Positions 40,470-48,811 of a stretch of DNA of 48,811 nucleotides are shown piece after piece (the stretch's first letter is position 1; the number at the start of each line of letters is the position of its first letter). The stretch lies in contig CAYOSH010000029.1 in the NCBI GenBank assembly GCA_964406575.1, forward strand, positions 1 to 48,811, given 5' to 3'. Position numbers and translations under genes: made by a program. The notes beneath the pieces are model-generated. The model was not told the origin of the DNA. It made no database searches and was given only the letters and a program-made list of their open reading frames with translations. This DNA is from WTAW01 sp964406575. GTDB lineage: Bacteria; Acidobacteriota; Aminicenantia; Aminicenantales; Aminicenantaceae.

Positions 40470-40471
40470 TC

Positions 40472-42871
40472 TCACTGAGTTCTATTTTTTACATACTTAT
40501 CGAACCACTCGATCTGTTCAGCTAAGACGTGAAGGATCGATTCTTTAGCTCTATAACCGTGACTTTCGTTCGGGAGGAAGACCAACCGAACAGTTGCGCC
40601 AAGGCCCTTAAGCGCATGGAAAAGCCTTTGAGATTGGATCGGGAAGGTCCCCGAGTTGTTGTCGATCTCACCATGGATAAGAAGGATGGGCTCGTTAATC
40701 TTGTCGGCATGCATGAAAGGGGATACTTTGAAATAGATCTCGGGAGCTTCCCAGAGAGTCCTGCGCTCGCTCTGGAATCCAAATGGCGTTAAAGTCCTGT
40801 TGTAGGCACCGCTTCGAGCCACACCTGTTGCAAAAAGGTCACAGTGGGCGAGCAGGTTCGCCGTCATAAAAGCCCCATAACTGTGCCCTCCGACACCCAC
40901 ACGTTGGGGATCGATATACCCCATGGAATTCACTTTATCAATGGCGGCTTTGGCGCTCCCAACAAGCTGCTCGACAAATGTGTCGTTCATAGTTTCAGGA
41001 TCGCCGATGATCGGCATCTGGGCCCCGTCCAAAACCACATATCCTTGGGTAAGGAAAAAGAGCTGCGAAGGACCTCGAAAAAACGTGAATTGGTTTGCCG
41101 AACCTCGAACCTGCCCCGCAACTCGGGCATCGGTGTATTCTATTGGATAGGCCCAAACAACAAGCGGCCGTTTTTCTCCTTCCTTATAATCTGGAGGAAG
41201 ATAGAGCGTTCCGGAAAGCTGCACGCCATCCTCTCGTTCGTATTTGATGAGCTGCTTTTTCAATCCTGTCATCTGGGGAGCTGGGTCTTTGTAATCTATG
41301 AGTGCCTTTCTCTTTTTGTCCTTCAGGATGTACACGTAGTAATTTGGTGGTTCGGTCTGGGATTCGTAGCTTGTGATGATCTTGTCTCGGGATTTCCCTA
41401 CAAAATCGATGAATTTCTCGTAGGCGTCTTCACTGCATTGGAACATCCTTTCTTTTTCCATCGTCTTAAGGTTGAGTTTATCCAGAAAAGGCATGTCTCC
41501 CTGGGGTGAGGCTCCACTCCCATCGAGATATATCCAATCCTTTTCCTTAATAATGACGGATTCACCCGTTGGCGTGACTCTGAAGACAGGATAACCTGGG
41601 TCGTTGTATCTGTCATGGATGCTGAGGTCTACGATCTTTTTATGGATTTTGTTGATGTCGTCGACGTTGATGTGCCAAGTCGTCCTCCACCGCCTTTTCC
41701 AGTCATATTCTGTGAGGAAGGCTTCACCCGGCGTTTCCATCCAGCTAATTCCATCATAACGGTATTGGGTTTTAAGCACCTCCTTGGGATCCTCTTTGAA
41801 GGGGAAGGAAAGGGTCATGACCTTATCCCGGTGAGGAACATCTTTGTCAGGATCCCCTTCATCCAGAGCCTCAACCCAGATCAGAGTAGCTGGCTGAAGA
41901 GCCCGCCACTCCATGCTCCGAGGCCCTCTAGGGACACCGCGCATGGGGACATCATCAGCCAAGGGAATATCGGCGACTAAATGGACAAGCTCCCCATTTA
42001 TATCCCATACCTCTAGAGAGTGCGTGAAGTAAAAGTAAGGCACACCATAAGAGTAAGGCTTCTTGATCTTATGGATGAGGACGTGCTTTCCATCAGGTGC
42101 GGGATCCGGATCCATGTAGATTCCGGGCTTTCCAAACATCTGGGTGTCCCCGGTTTGTACACTGATTTTTACGAGTTGTGAGGTCGAATAGTAGGTGAAG
42201 AGTTTTTCATCATATGGATCCTTTAGAAGATCTTGGTATGTCCAGACTTTGGCGAATTTTCCCTCTGCGACCTGGATGTTAGGGCCTATGGGAACTGCTG
42301 GTTTTTCAGGAGCAGCCCCGCGATTCTCAACGACAGTGTGGACGAGGAGATGTTGGTTGTCTGGAAGCCAAGTAAATCCAGAGCTCACAGTCGCATTTAC
42401 GACCGGGCCGGTGAGGGCCTTGGATTTTCCAGTAGCGCGCTCTGTTATCCAGAGCTCGACACCGTTTTCGAGGTATCTGGTAAACGCGATCCTTTTCCCA
42501 TCAAAAGACCATTGGGGAAAGCCGAGTTTTATCCCTTCAGGAAGAGTAACCGTTATTTCCTCTCCATCTTTTATTCTCTTGATGATGATGCTTGTGTAAA
42601 ACATCGTCTGCTGCCGGCTGTTATTCAGTGGCGTTATTCGTGTGCCCGCCAGTCTAAGTAAAGGCTGAGACAAGTAGGCGATAGATGGCATAGCCTCATA
42701 GGTGACAAACATAATGTATTCTCCACATGGACTTATCGATGTGCGTGGTGGCGGTGCTGCTGTCACAATGTCGACAACGTCTTTGGGTGGAAGCTTATAG
42801 GGTTCCTGCGGAAACAGGGTAGATGTGAAAACTAGAATAAGAATGGTAAAAAGCGAGATTATTTTTCTCAT
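40472..42871 (-). CDS. Exported S9 family (glutamyl-endopeptidase type) peptidase
   Basis: 799 aa with a signal peptide (MRKIISLFTILILVFTSTLF). Prolyl-oligopeptidase superfamily: an N-terminal propeller (about 40-560) and a C-terminal hydrolase domain with the nucleophile elbow GGHSYGAFM, the acid in HGEIDNNSGTFP and the histidine in NESHGYRA. The PPPRTSISPCGEYIMF start of the propeller and overall length fit the S9D group, which cuts after Glu. GGGAGGGG precedes the ATG. It is another exported peptidase, in line with the block at 92-5670, and suggests growth on protein or peptides. Confidence 0.9.
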   Translation of the reverse strand: MRKIISLFTILILVFTSTLFPQEPYKLPPKDVVDIVTAAPPPRTSISPCGEYIMFVTYEAMPSIAYLSQPLLRLAGTRITPLNNSRQQTMFYTSIIIKRIKDGEEITVTLPEGIKLGFPQWSFDGKRIAFTRYLENGVELWITERATGKSKALTGPVVNATVSSGFTWLPDNQHLLVHTVVENRGAAPEKPAVPIGPNIQVAEGKFAKVWTYQDLLKDPYDEKLFTYYSTSQLVKISVQTGDTQMFGKPGIYMDPDPAPDGKHVLIHKIKKPYSYGVPYFYFTHSLEVWDINGELVHLVADIPLADDVPMRGVPRGPRSMEWRALQPATLIWVEALDEGDPDKDVPHRDKVMTLSFPFKEDPKEVLKTQYRYDGISWMETPGEAFLTEYDWKRRWRTTWHINVDDINKIHKKIVDLSIHDRYNDPGYPVFRVTPTGESVIIKEKDWIYLDGSGASPQGDMPFLDKLNLKTMEKERMFQCSEDAYEKFIDFVGKSRDKIITSYESQTEPPNYYVYILKDKKRKALIDYKDPAPQMTGLKKQLIKYEREDGVQLSGTLYLPPDYKEGEKRPLVVWAYPIEYTDARVAGQVRGSANQFTFFRGPSQLFFLTQGYVVLDGAQMPIIGDPETMNDTFVEQLVGSAKAAIDKVNSMGYIDPQRVGVGGHSYGAFMTANLLAHCDLFATGVARSGAYNRTLTPFGFQSERRTLWEAPEIYFKVSPFMHADKINEPILLIHGEIDNNSGTFPIQSQRLFHALKGLGATVRLVFLPNESHGYRAKESILHVLAEQIEWFDKYVKNRTQ

Positions 42872-43033
42872 GACACCCCTCCCATATTCATTTTTTTACC
42901 TAATGCAATAAATATTTACGCTTCATGAAGAAACATAGTCTATATCACAGCGCGAACGAAGGGTCAAACGCAATGAGGTGATGACAACTCTCGGTTTGTC
43001 AGTGAGGCTATTTTCAATTATGATGAGAAACCC

Positions 43034-43053
43034 CTTGCCTTGAAAGAGGCAAG
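43034..43053. repeat. Hairpin upstream of the amidohydrolase promoter
   Basis: CTTGCCT (43034-43040) and AGGCAAG (43047-43053) pair perfectly around TGAAAG. It ends 26 bp before the -35 at 43080 and could be an operator for the gene that follows. Confidence 0.35.
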
Positions 43054-43079
43054 CAAAATTTCTCGCTGGTCATTCTGTT

Positions 43080-43109
43080 TTGACAAAAAATTGTTTTCAG
43101 GGATATAAT
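43080..43109 (+). promoter_or_regulatory. Consensus promoter of the amidohydrolase gene
   Basis: TTGACA (43080-43085), an 18-bp spacer and TATAAT (43104-43109), both boxes matching consensus fully. The start codon at 43162 is about 45 bp beyond the expected transcription start. Confidence 0.7.
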
Positions 43110-43161
43110 CGATTGTTTTTTATTCTACTTTCATTTGAAGGGTACTAGCCGAGGAGGAATC

Positions 43162-44943
43162 ATGAACAAACATCATAATTTTAATTTATTCGTGTTTTTT
43201 GTTCTGATCTGTGTTGTTTATATGTTCAGTTGCACAGCCTGTTCACGGAAGCCTGAGCCTGCAGATCTGGTACTGCTCAACGGGGATATTTGGACAGTTG
43301 ATGGGGCAAATCCGACGGCCAAAGCCTTGGTTGTGACTGGGAATACAATCACAGGCGTGTACCAGGATGATAAAGACGCCAAGAAATACATTGGAAAAGA
43401 GACCAGAGTGATTGATCTCGAGGGCCAGTTTGTGACGCCGGGCATCATAGACGGGCATGTCCATTTTAATGCGGCGGGTGGATTGATCCTTGATGCGAAC
43501 CTGATGACCGTGTCAGATGAGGAAGGATTGCGCAAGGAGATCGGCCGCGTGGTCGGGGTCCTTGATGACGGGGAGTGGATCGCCCGAGGCCTGTGGGGGG
43601 CTTATGAACAGTGGACTCTTGGGGATGCCGGTGCAAAGAACTCGGAGAAAGCTGAATCCTGGCGCCCCGATCGTTCCATGATCGACGACCTAACCCCCAA
43701 CAATCCCTGTTTCCTCTGCCGCTATGACTATGAGGAATGGCTGGCCAACACAGCGGCGCTAAAAGAGGCCGGGCTTGAAGATGGAAGAACCAAAGGAATG
43801 ATCATCGGGGGTGATAAAAAACCTACGGGTGTGATTCTGAATCCTTCTCCCGCTTTTGATAAGATGAGGGCATCTGTGAAGCCCAAATCCCACAACCGGA
43901 TGCTCGATGAGAACCGTGCAGCACTCAAGGCCCTAAGAGAAGCGGGTATCGTCGAGATTCATGATATCGCTCAACCGGATCAAACCGAACGATTTATCGA
44001 ACTTCAGGATAACGGTGAGTTGACATGCCGGGTGTGGCTGCGGCCGGATCTATCGCGCGGTGCGGAGCTAAAGGAAAGCGGCCTCACCATGGGCCTCCAC
44101 CCTAAGACAAAAGAAAAAAGTTCATGGCTTCGCTATGGGGCACTTAAAGGGTATATTGATGGCATCATGGGAACGCACGGGGCCCTGTTTTTCGAACCTT
44201 ATGATGATCAACCCGATAATTATGGGCACTGGCGCCGCCACACTTCTGATGATCCGGAATACAAAACACGCAATATGGAGAAGATGTACAGCCTGATCAA
44301 GATTGGGCTTGAGGGTGGATTTGTGCCCAATGTTCATGCCATCGGAACTAGGGGCGTTGCAGAGATGCTTGACCTGTATGAAAGGCTGAAAAATGAAGGT
44401 GCGGACCTGAATGGATTTCGAGTGATCCATGCGCAAGTCATACGGGCGCAGGATTTCCCCCGGTTTAAAGCCCTCGGAGTGATCGCTGAAGTCAATCCGT
44501 ATCACCTCTCTGATGACATGCGCTGGATGGAGCAGAGGATCGGGCATGAGAGATGCAAAGGAGCCTACGCATTCAAATCACTGCTGGATAACGGAGCCAT
44601 ACTAAGTTTTGGTTCGGATTGGCCGGGCACGAGCGCAGCCCTTTACCATATGCATCCCAAGTATCTGATCTATGCTGCGGTGGCAAGGAAAACTCTAAAT
44701 GGCACCCCGGAAGAAGGTTGGTTTCCAGAGCAGAGGATCTCTGTCGAGGAATCCATCAAAGCTTATACAATCAACAATGCCTATGGCGCCTTCGAGGACG
44801 ATATACGGGGATCATTGGAAGTCGGGAAACTGGCAGACATCACGGTCTTCGATAAGAATCTTATCAAGATCCCGGAAGCAGACATACTGAAAGCAGAAGT
44901 CACCTACACGATCGTTGATGGAAAAGTTGTGTTCGCGAGATAG
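43162..44943 (+). CDS. YtcJ-like amidohydrolase, probable lipoprotein
   Basis: 593 aa from the ATG at 43162, which has GAGGAGG upstream; a TTG 27 bp earlier is rejected. The N-terminus is an export signal ending in Cys-rich FSCTACS, probably lipidated. The amidohydrolase family 3 (YtcJ) pattern follows: DLVLLNGDIWTVDG, GQFVTPGIIDGHVHF with the metal-binding HxH, HAIGTRGVAEML, LSFGSDWPG with the metal Asp, and the closing small beta domain GSLEVGKLADITVFD. These metal-dependent enzymes cut C-N bonds in amides or cyclic amides; the exact substrate cannot be read from sequence. Confidence 0.9.
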   Translation: MNKHHNFNLFVFFVLICVVYMFSCTACSRKPEPADLVLLNGDIWTVDGANPTAKALVVTGNTITGVYQDDKDAKKYIGKETRVIDLEGQFVTPGIIDGHVHFNAAGGLILDANLMTVSDEEGLRKEIGRVVGVLDDGEWIARGLWGAYEQWTLGDAGAKNSEKAESWRPDRSMIDDLTPNNPCFLCRYDYEEWLANTAALKEAGLEDGRTKGMIIGGDKKPTGVILNPSPAFDKMRASVKPKSHNRMLDENRAALKALREAGIVEIHDIAQPDQTERFIELQDNGELTCRVWLRPDLSRGAELKESGLTMGLHPKTKEKSSWLRYGALKGYIDGIMGTHGALFFEPYDDQPDNYGHWRRHTSDDPEYKTRNMEKMYSLIKIGLEGGFVPNVHAIGTRGVAEMLDLYERLKNEGADLNGFRVIHAQVIRAQDFPRFKALGVIAEVNPYHLSDDMRWMEQRIGHERCKGAYAFKSLLDNGAILSFGSDWPGTSAALYHMHPKYLIYAAVARKTLNGTPEEGWFPEQRISVEESIKAYTINNAYGAFEDDIRGSLEVGKLADITVFDKNLIKIPEADILKAEVTYTIVDGKVVFAR

Positions 44944-44975
44944 AAGCCTGCATATGATGGATCCCTTACCTATTT

Positions 44976-45407
44976 TTACATTTCAGTCACTTTGATGCGG
45001 CCGGATATGGCGATGCTTATCCTGTATTGACCCCGGGAATTTGAGATCGTGATCGAGGCCAGATTCGAGACAGTCCCTCTTGGGTGAAAGATGGGTGAGT
45101 TGTTGGCCACAATCGTCACTCCCTCGAGAAAAGTCCTTTGCTCGGTGTTCCATTCTCCTTTGTTTTCATCGAACAACTCGAGTGTATAATTGTTTGAGGC
45201 GAAACTCACTCTATATTTTATTCCTTTATAAATGGCTTTGTAGCGCGCATAATTCAAGCGCGAATAGATTTCCCATGTCGCCTTTTTTAATTGATATTTG
45301 GGCGCCTGATTCGTAAATGAGAAAGAGAGGATTCCGATGATGAAGCCCAGGATTGCCATAGAGACGACAACTTCGAGAAGCGAAAATCCATATATCCGAT
45401 TATTCAT
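44976..45407 (-). CDS. GspH/FimT-like minor pseudopilin
   Basis: 143 aa from the ATG at 45407 (GGAGGG upstream), overlapping the end of the previous gene by 8 bp; 41 further upstream codons are rejected. The prepilin motif is IYG|FSLLEVVVSMAILGFIIG with Glu5 of the mature chain. The body has the beta-strand pattern of GspH/FimT pseudopilins (AIYKGIKYRVSFASNNYTLEL). Last of four minor-pilin genes in a row. It would be processed by a prepilin peptidase and join the tip of a type IV pilus or pseudopilus. Confidence 0.85.
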   Translation of the reverse strand: MNNRIYGFSLLEVVVSMAILGFIIGILSFSFTNQAPKYQLKKATWEIYSRLNYARYKAIYKGIKYRVSFASNNYTLELFDENKGEWNTEQRTFLEGVTIVANNSPIFHPRGTVSNLASITISNSRGQYRISIAISGRIKVTEM

Positions 45408-47007
45408 ATTCCCTCCACTCCAAAATCCTGAAAGATGATAGATAAAGGACAGGCAAAGCCGTCTTTGGTGCGTTTTGGAGAAACGTATTGTTCTGGGCGA
45501 GTCTTTCGTTAAAAGTGATTTTAAGCTCATTCCCGTTCGACAGATAATCCGTTGTTTGGAGACTCCCCAGGAGATGGACTGTTTGATCGTTTCCCTCGAG
45601 TGCGATGCCTTTTCCTGATGCCGTCAATGAGGCCTGTATTTTTATGTTTTTAGGCCTATCTGAATCCATAACGATCTGACCGGTGTTTTCCCCGCTTCTG
45701 TTTCCTTGAGGATCCTGGCCGAGGGCAAAGATATTGAGCTGGGAGTTCGAGTCTTTGATATAGGGAACACCGTCCCGCCAATCAACGCCTTGATGGATGA
45801 GATGAGAGGAGATGGTGATTTTTTCCGAAGAGATGATCGTAAGATCTATTCCCCGTAGAACACAGGGGATCTCCTGGTCTTTGACCATAATCACTTCACC
45901 GGAAGTGTCGACTATTCCCCCACCCAAAGATTGAATCGCTCCGTCGATGATGATGATGCCGCGAGGCGCCAGGTCAAAATGTTGAGTTCCAGTCGGCGTA
46001 TAAAAAATCGTCTTTTCCTCTGAGGGACTGAACCATAAGACCCATAGGCCTGCTTCCATTTTAAATGATATGACTTGGGAGGTATCTGCGATGGCCAATA
46101 CCATTTCTAAAATATCGCCTTCGACATAGACCCCTCCCAAACCTAGATCATCCTGGATAAGGTAAACGCCTTCAGGGACCGGGTCGTTTGAAGGTTCCAG
46201 GCCGAGTGCAGTCCGAAGCTGAACTGTTGTCAGATCCTGAGGACGGAATATCTTGATCTTAAGGGCTTTGTTGATTTGTGGGAGCGCATCCTGGGGCAGG
46301 AGTTCTTCTTGAGAGAAGCAGGCATGGGGAGGGAGCGGACTTTTTCCAGTTGAGGAGAGTTCAATGCTGTTTTGATATAAGAAATCTTCCTTCTGTCCTT
46401 GATTGAGTTCTTTATCTACAAGCAAGGGCAATTTGGATAGTGGAATGTTGCCGACAGATACTTCTAATCCTGTTTCAAGACTCGAATATCTGACCTGTTT
46501 GAAGTTTTCGATCACACCCTCAGAGTCGATAAGCGCGGCGTATGAAGCCTGAAAATAATCCTCATAATCTTGCAGTTTGTGCAGAGAAAACGTCGTTATG
46601 CTCGTCCACCTCAAATTGTCCCAAGTTTCGGTATTTGTCAGAGGAATGTCCTCTTTAAGGAGCTCTTCAATGAGCTCCATTCCGTTGTTGTTGGCATTAG
46701 TTCTGAGTTCGCCTGTCCTTTCCGCTGCGATGATCGAAGGGGATGTCCTTAAAGAGAGCATGCTTATAAGCTGGTCGAAACCCAGTTTGATTCCGTTTTC
46801 AGAAGCATAATCGAGGGTGACAGAGTTTTTCTTGAAGGCACTCATCTTCATGTAGACTTGGGACAGATAGATCATCCCCAGGCCCAAGGTGGAGAAGACC
46901 ATAAACAGAAAAACCGACACCAAGGTCATGGCACCTTTTTGTGATTTTTTTGATGGTTTATGCTGTTGGAACCAGAGCCATATTTTTTGAAAACACGGAA
47001 ATCTCAT
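45400..47007 (-). CDS. PilX-like minor pilin, large
   Basis: 535 aa, starting at an ATG with AAAGGAG at good spacing, and overlapping the upstream prepilin gene by 50 bp. The N-terminus KSQKGAMTLVSVFLFMVFSTLGLGMIYLS has a pilin-like hydrophobic helix with Gly at the cleavage point but Ala instead of Phe and no Glu5, as in PilX/GspK-type proteins. The long C-terminal part is mostly beta-strand with no motif I recognise. Position third in the minor-pilin operon supports the PilX role. Confidence 0.72.
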   Translation of the reverse strand: MRFPCFQKIWLWFQQHKPSKKSQKGAMTLVSVFLFMVFSTLGLGMIYLSQVYMKMSAFKKNSVTLDYASENGIKLGFDQLISMLSLRTSPSIIAAERTGELRTNANNNGMELIEELLKEDIPLTNTETWDNLRWTSITTFSLHKLQDYEDYFQASYAALIDSEGVIENFKQVRYSSLETGLEVSVGNIPLSKLPLLVDKELNQGQKEDFLYQNSIELSSTGKSPLPPHACFSQEELLPQDALPQINKALKIKIFRPQDLTTVQLRTALGLEPSNDPVPEGVYLIQDDLGLGGVYVEGDILEMVLAIADTSQVISFKMEAGLWVLWFSPSEEKTIFYTPTGTQHFDLAPRGIIIIDGAIQSLGGGIVDTSGEVIMVKDQEIPCVLRGIDLTIISSEKITISSHLIHQGVDWRDGVPYIKDSNSQLNIFALGQDPQGNRSGENTGQIVMDSDRPKNIKIQASLTASGKGIALEGNDQTVHLLGSLQTTDYLSNGNELKITFNERLAQNNTFLQNAPKTALPVLYLSSFRILEWREYE

Positions 47008-47692
47008 ATTCTTTCTCCTTTTGTGATATAAGAGTCAACCGGAGAGAAACTATTGTCGATGCCGGATCGTAAACAAAGTCAAAAAGAGCCACATCCTCTA
47101 ATAGCGGTTGAGCCGCACTGGCGTTGACTTTGCGACGCAGAATCCCTCCATTCGTATCCAGATAAAAGGAAATGGTTCTGATCAGAATAACCTTAACCTC
47201 TTCCTTGGTGTAGGAAGAGTTCAAAGGGGAAGTCAGGACAACACCACGGCTGTCGACTGAGATGACGGTGTTTAATTCACCTTTTTCTTGGTTATAGACA
47301 CAAAGTGTTTGGTTTTTATGGATTCCTGTTGTCGAAGTGAGGGAAAGATAGGTCTGGCCAGCGACAAGATTGTTTTCACATAAAAGGTCTCTATCCCTGC
47401 TTTGTATGATTAAAGAATCGCCACTCTTTCGAATGGCTTCAAGCAATCCATAGGATTGTGGAATCAAAAGACCACGGCCGCTCTCACAAATGTCAAGCCT
47501 GATTTTGTCCAGAGTCGCATACGCGGCCTGGTTTCTTTCTTGATCCTCCTTAAGCTTGAAAAAATGGTTCCGAGTCGAGATGAAGAATTCAAGGCTTATG
47601 ACTAGTATGAAGAGGAAAAATGTAAGACTAATCAAGCTTTCGATCAACGAGAAGCCTCTTGTGATATTTTTAGCAGTTTCCTTCGTTTGCAT
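46958..47692 (-). CDS. PilW/GspJ-like minor pilin
   Basis: 244 aa. The prepilin cleavage motif is TRG|FSLIESLISLTFFLFIL with Glu5. After the helix comes the KIRLDICESGRGLLIP segment typical of PilW-like pilins, then beta strands. The ATG follows a short upstream region of 104 bp after the first prepilin gene. Its last 50 bp code for the start of the PilX-like gene in another frame, a long overlap for two functional genes. Confidence 0.82.
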   Translation of the reverse strand: MQTKETAKNITRGFSLIESLISLTFFLFILVISLEFFISTRNHFFKLKEDQERNQAAYATLDKIRLDICESGRGLLIPQSYGLLEAIRKSGDSLIIQSRDRDLLCENNLVAGQTYLSLTSTTGIHKNQTLCVYNQEKGELNTVISVDSRGVVLTSPLNSSYTKEEVKVILIRTISFYLDTNGGILRRKVNASAAQPLLEDVALFDFVYDPASTIVSLRLTLISQKEKEYEISVFSKNMALVPTA

Positions 47693-47796
47693 CTCAGATG
47701 TATCCTTATATTACTTTTAATTTAATTTATTTAACTTATATATACTGTATGATCTGGGGATAAATTTGTTATATAAAACTCCTATCTCCCATTTGT

Positions 47797-48204
47797 TCAG
47801 AATCCCAATTCTTTTGATAAATAAAGGGCTACATGCATCCTCTTGCGTGGGTGATTCTCTGCAAAGCAGTCCACTTTTATCCTTTTCATGCTAGGGGAAA
47901 CTCTTTCGATCGTCCATCCTCGAATGAATACGTGATCCAATCGTTTATCTTTGAATGTTTCTTCAAATTCGACATCTTCCAGTTCCGTACTGTCATAAGG
48001 AAGGGATTTAAAACGCTCAAGAGTGACAGACGCCAACTCCGCCGCTCTGACTAAACAGTCGCTCTTTCGTTTGAGGTGGATCGAATGGAGGGTCAATTGG
48101 GCTGTTCCCAATATGAAGATACTGGTGATCGAGAGAGCTATGAGAAGCTCGATCATTGAAAACCCTTTTTGTCCTTTTTCTTTTAACTTGAGAAAAAAAT
48201 TCAT
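47797..48204 (-). CDS. PilV/GspI-like minor pilin
   Basis: 135 aa from the ATG at 48204 (AAGGA upstream); 35 codons further upstream are rejected since they lack a ribosome site and would put a long tail before the leader. The motif is QKG|FSMIELLIALSITSIFILG with Glu5. The short C-terminal domain (LASVTLERFKSLPYD) matches PilV/GspI type. It is the first gene of the operon. An inverted repeat at 48305-48358 lies about 100 bp upstream. Confidence 0.84.
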   Translation of the reverse strand: MNFFLKLKEKGQKGFSMIELLIALSITSIFILGTAQLTLHSIHLKRKSDCLVRAAELASVTLERFKSLPYDSTELEDVEFEETFKDKRLDHVFIRGWTIERVSPSMKRIKVDCFAENHPRKRMHVALYLSKELGF

Positions 48205-48304
48205 CTTGGTCGTCCTTTTATACCGAAGCTGTTTGCACGAGATGTGCCAAAATCTGTCGATGAAGATATCAGGGAAAACCTGGATCTGTGGCATCCGTTG
48301 CGTC

Positions 48305-48358
48305 AACAAATGTCAACACGCCGGGTGATTAACATCAAGGAATCAGTTAACATTTGTT
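48305..48358. promoter_or_regulatory. Inverted repeat upstream of the pilin operon
   Basis: AACAAATGTCAA (48305-48316) and TTAACATTTGTT (48347-48358) are complementary over 12 bp with one mismatch, 30 bp apart. It sits about 100 bp before the first pilin start and may be an operator; no clear promoter was found beside it. Confidence 0.3.
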
Positions 48359-48402
48359 TACTCAATTTAATTTTTTACATAGAGAGAAATATCACACGGT
48401 CC

Positions 48403-48612
48403 TCAGAATAGATTTAAATGGAGCGAGATCATCTGAGTACTGATATCTTTTTCGAGAACACCCCAAGGGAAGCCTTCGAACTGGGCTCTTGTTGATAGGG
48501 AGACCCAGCGCACATTTTTAATTACCCTCTTATCTCTACTCTCTTTGAAATCCGAGGATTCGAATTCTTTTTCTTCTTCGGGAATGGTGTAAGCGGCAAA
48601 AATCAATAGCAT
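48403..48612 (-). CDS. Small ORF, doubtful
   Basis: 69 aa from the ATG at 48612: a hydrophobic start (MLLIFAAYTIP), an acidic stretch (EEEKEFESSDF) and a mixed C-terminus. No ribosome site precedes the ATG. In the same frame the 14 codons upstream would complete a signal peptide (KHGFCCHSLFLC), but only an ATT follows the nearest stop and ribosome-like GAGAGGG. It may be a small exported protein with a nonstandard start, a broken gene, or chance. The rest of the window to 48811 shows nothing I can name. Confidence 0.3.
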   Translation of the reverse strand: MLLIFAAYTIPEEEKEFESSDFKESRDKRVIKNVRWVSLSTRAQFEGFPWGVLEKDISTQMISLHLNLF

Positions 48613-48811
48613 ACACAGAAAAAGACTGTGGCAACAAAACCCATGTTTTCCAATTTATCCCTCTCGAAAAAATATATGAATACTCATCCAATCGAGCATA
48701 AATTATCATTTAAAAAAACCACTTTTCAGCGCAATTGAGTTTAGCGTGTAAAATTGTACCCAAGATTGCCGATAGGATTTAATATTGAAACGTAAATACT
48801 CCTGGTATAAG

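Noticed and set aside
1..48811. tRNA, rRNA or integrase/attachment sites
   Set aside because: No cloverleaf, rRNA-like stretch, or recombinase gene was found in reading through the window; a covariance-model scan would be needed to exclude a missed small RNA.

Overview
The window reads as a piece of a Gram-negative-type, mid-GC bacterial chromosome scaffold. Its mix is typical of Candidatus Aminicenantes/Acidobacteriota-like genomes: several Ser/Thr kinases fused to TolB-like and TPR domains, exported peptidases of families C69, S58, S33 and S9D, TPR-CHAT proteins, c-di-GMP enzymes and type IV minor pilins. This assignment is an inference from gene content; no rRNA or universal marker is present. 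Two 100-N scaffold gaps (20010-20109, 24976-25075) show it is a draft assembly.

Layout. 92-5670 (minus): a peptide-scavenging block with a C69 dipeptidase, an Asp/Glu-type racemase, a P1/DmpA-like aminopeptidase and an S33-like lipoprotein hydrolase. 5916-12210 (plus): a promoter, a decayed kinase head, vapBC, two tandem soluble Ser/Thr kinases and an alpha/beta hydrolase, nearly all overlapping or touching. 12541-15720 (plus): an orphan ParA ATPase with a small partner instead of ParB, then a PAS-GAF-PAS-HD-GYP phosphodiesterase. 16018-18654 (plus): an envelope TPR-PEGA-NHL propeller protein. 19237-26870: two exported TPR-CHAT proteins flanking an ECF sigma factor and its zinc-binding membrane anti-sigma, plus a small secreted protein. 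27386-28861: ndk with a glycine-zipper protein, and divergently a QueG-like iron-sulfur protein. 28880-36986: a PAS/GAF-GGDEF cyclase, a flavin oxidoreductase, a third membrane Ser/Thr kinase, a wrecked metallo-beta-lactamase-fold gene and a PilZ protein. 37143-44943: a Tat-exported aldo/keto reductase with iron-sulfur motifs, an exported GyrI-like protein, a DUF1847 protein, an S9 peptidase and a YtcJ-like amidohydrolase. 44976-48204 (minus): a minor-pilin operon.

Three kinds of noncoding structure recur. (1) Pairs or trios of the heptamer TCACCYC, mostly 21-24 bp apart, sit about 100-160 bp upstream of five genes: parA, the HD-GYP gene, the NHL gene, one CHAT gene and the GGDEF gene. This looks like an unrecognised regulon joining c-di-GMP turnover, ParA positioning and the CHAT system. 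(2) A family of TGTAGG-headed hairpin repeats lies in intergenic DNA, with compensatory stem changes. (3) A near-palindrome around GGGGACTGTC or GGTGACTGTC lies at the ends of three genes.

The most interesting candidate system is the sigma/anti-sigma pair with two CHAT caspase-like proteins. All of the likely sensor and protease parts face the outside of the membrane, suggesting proteolytic release of a sigma factor.
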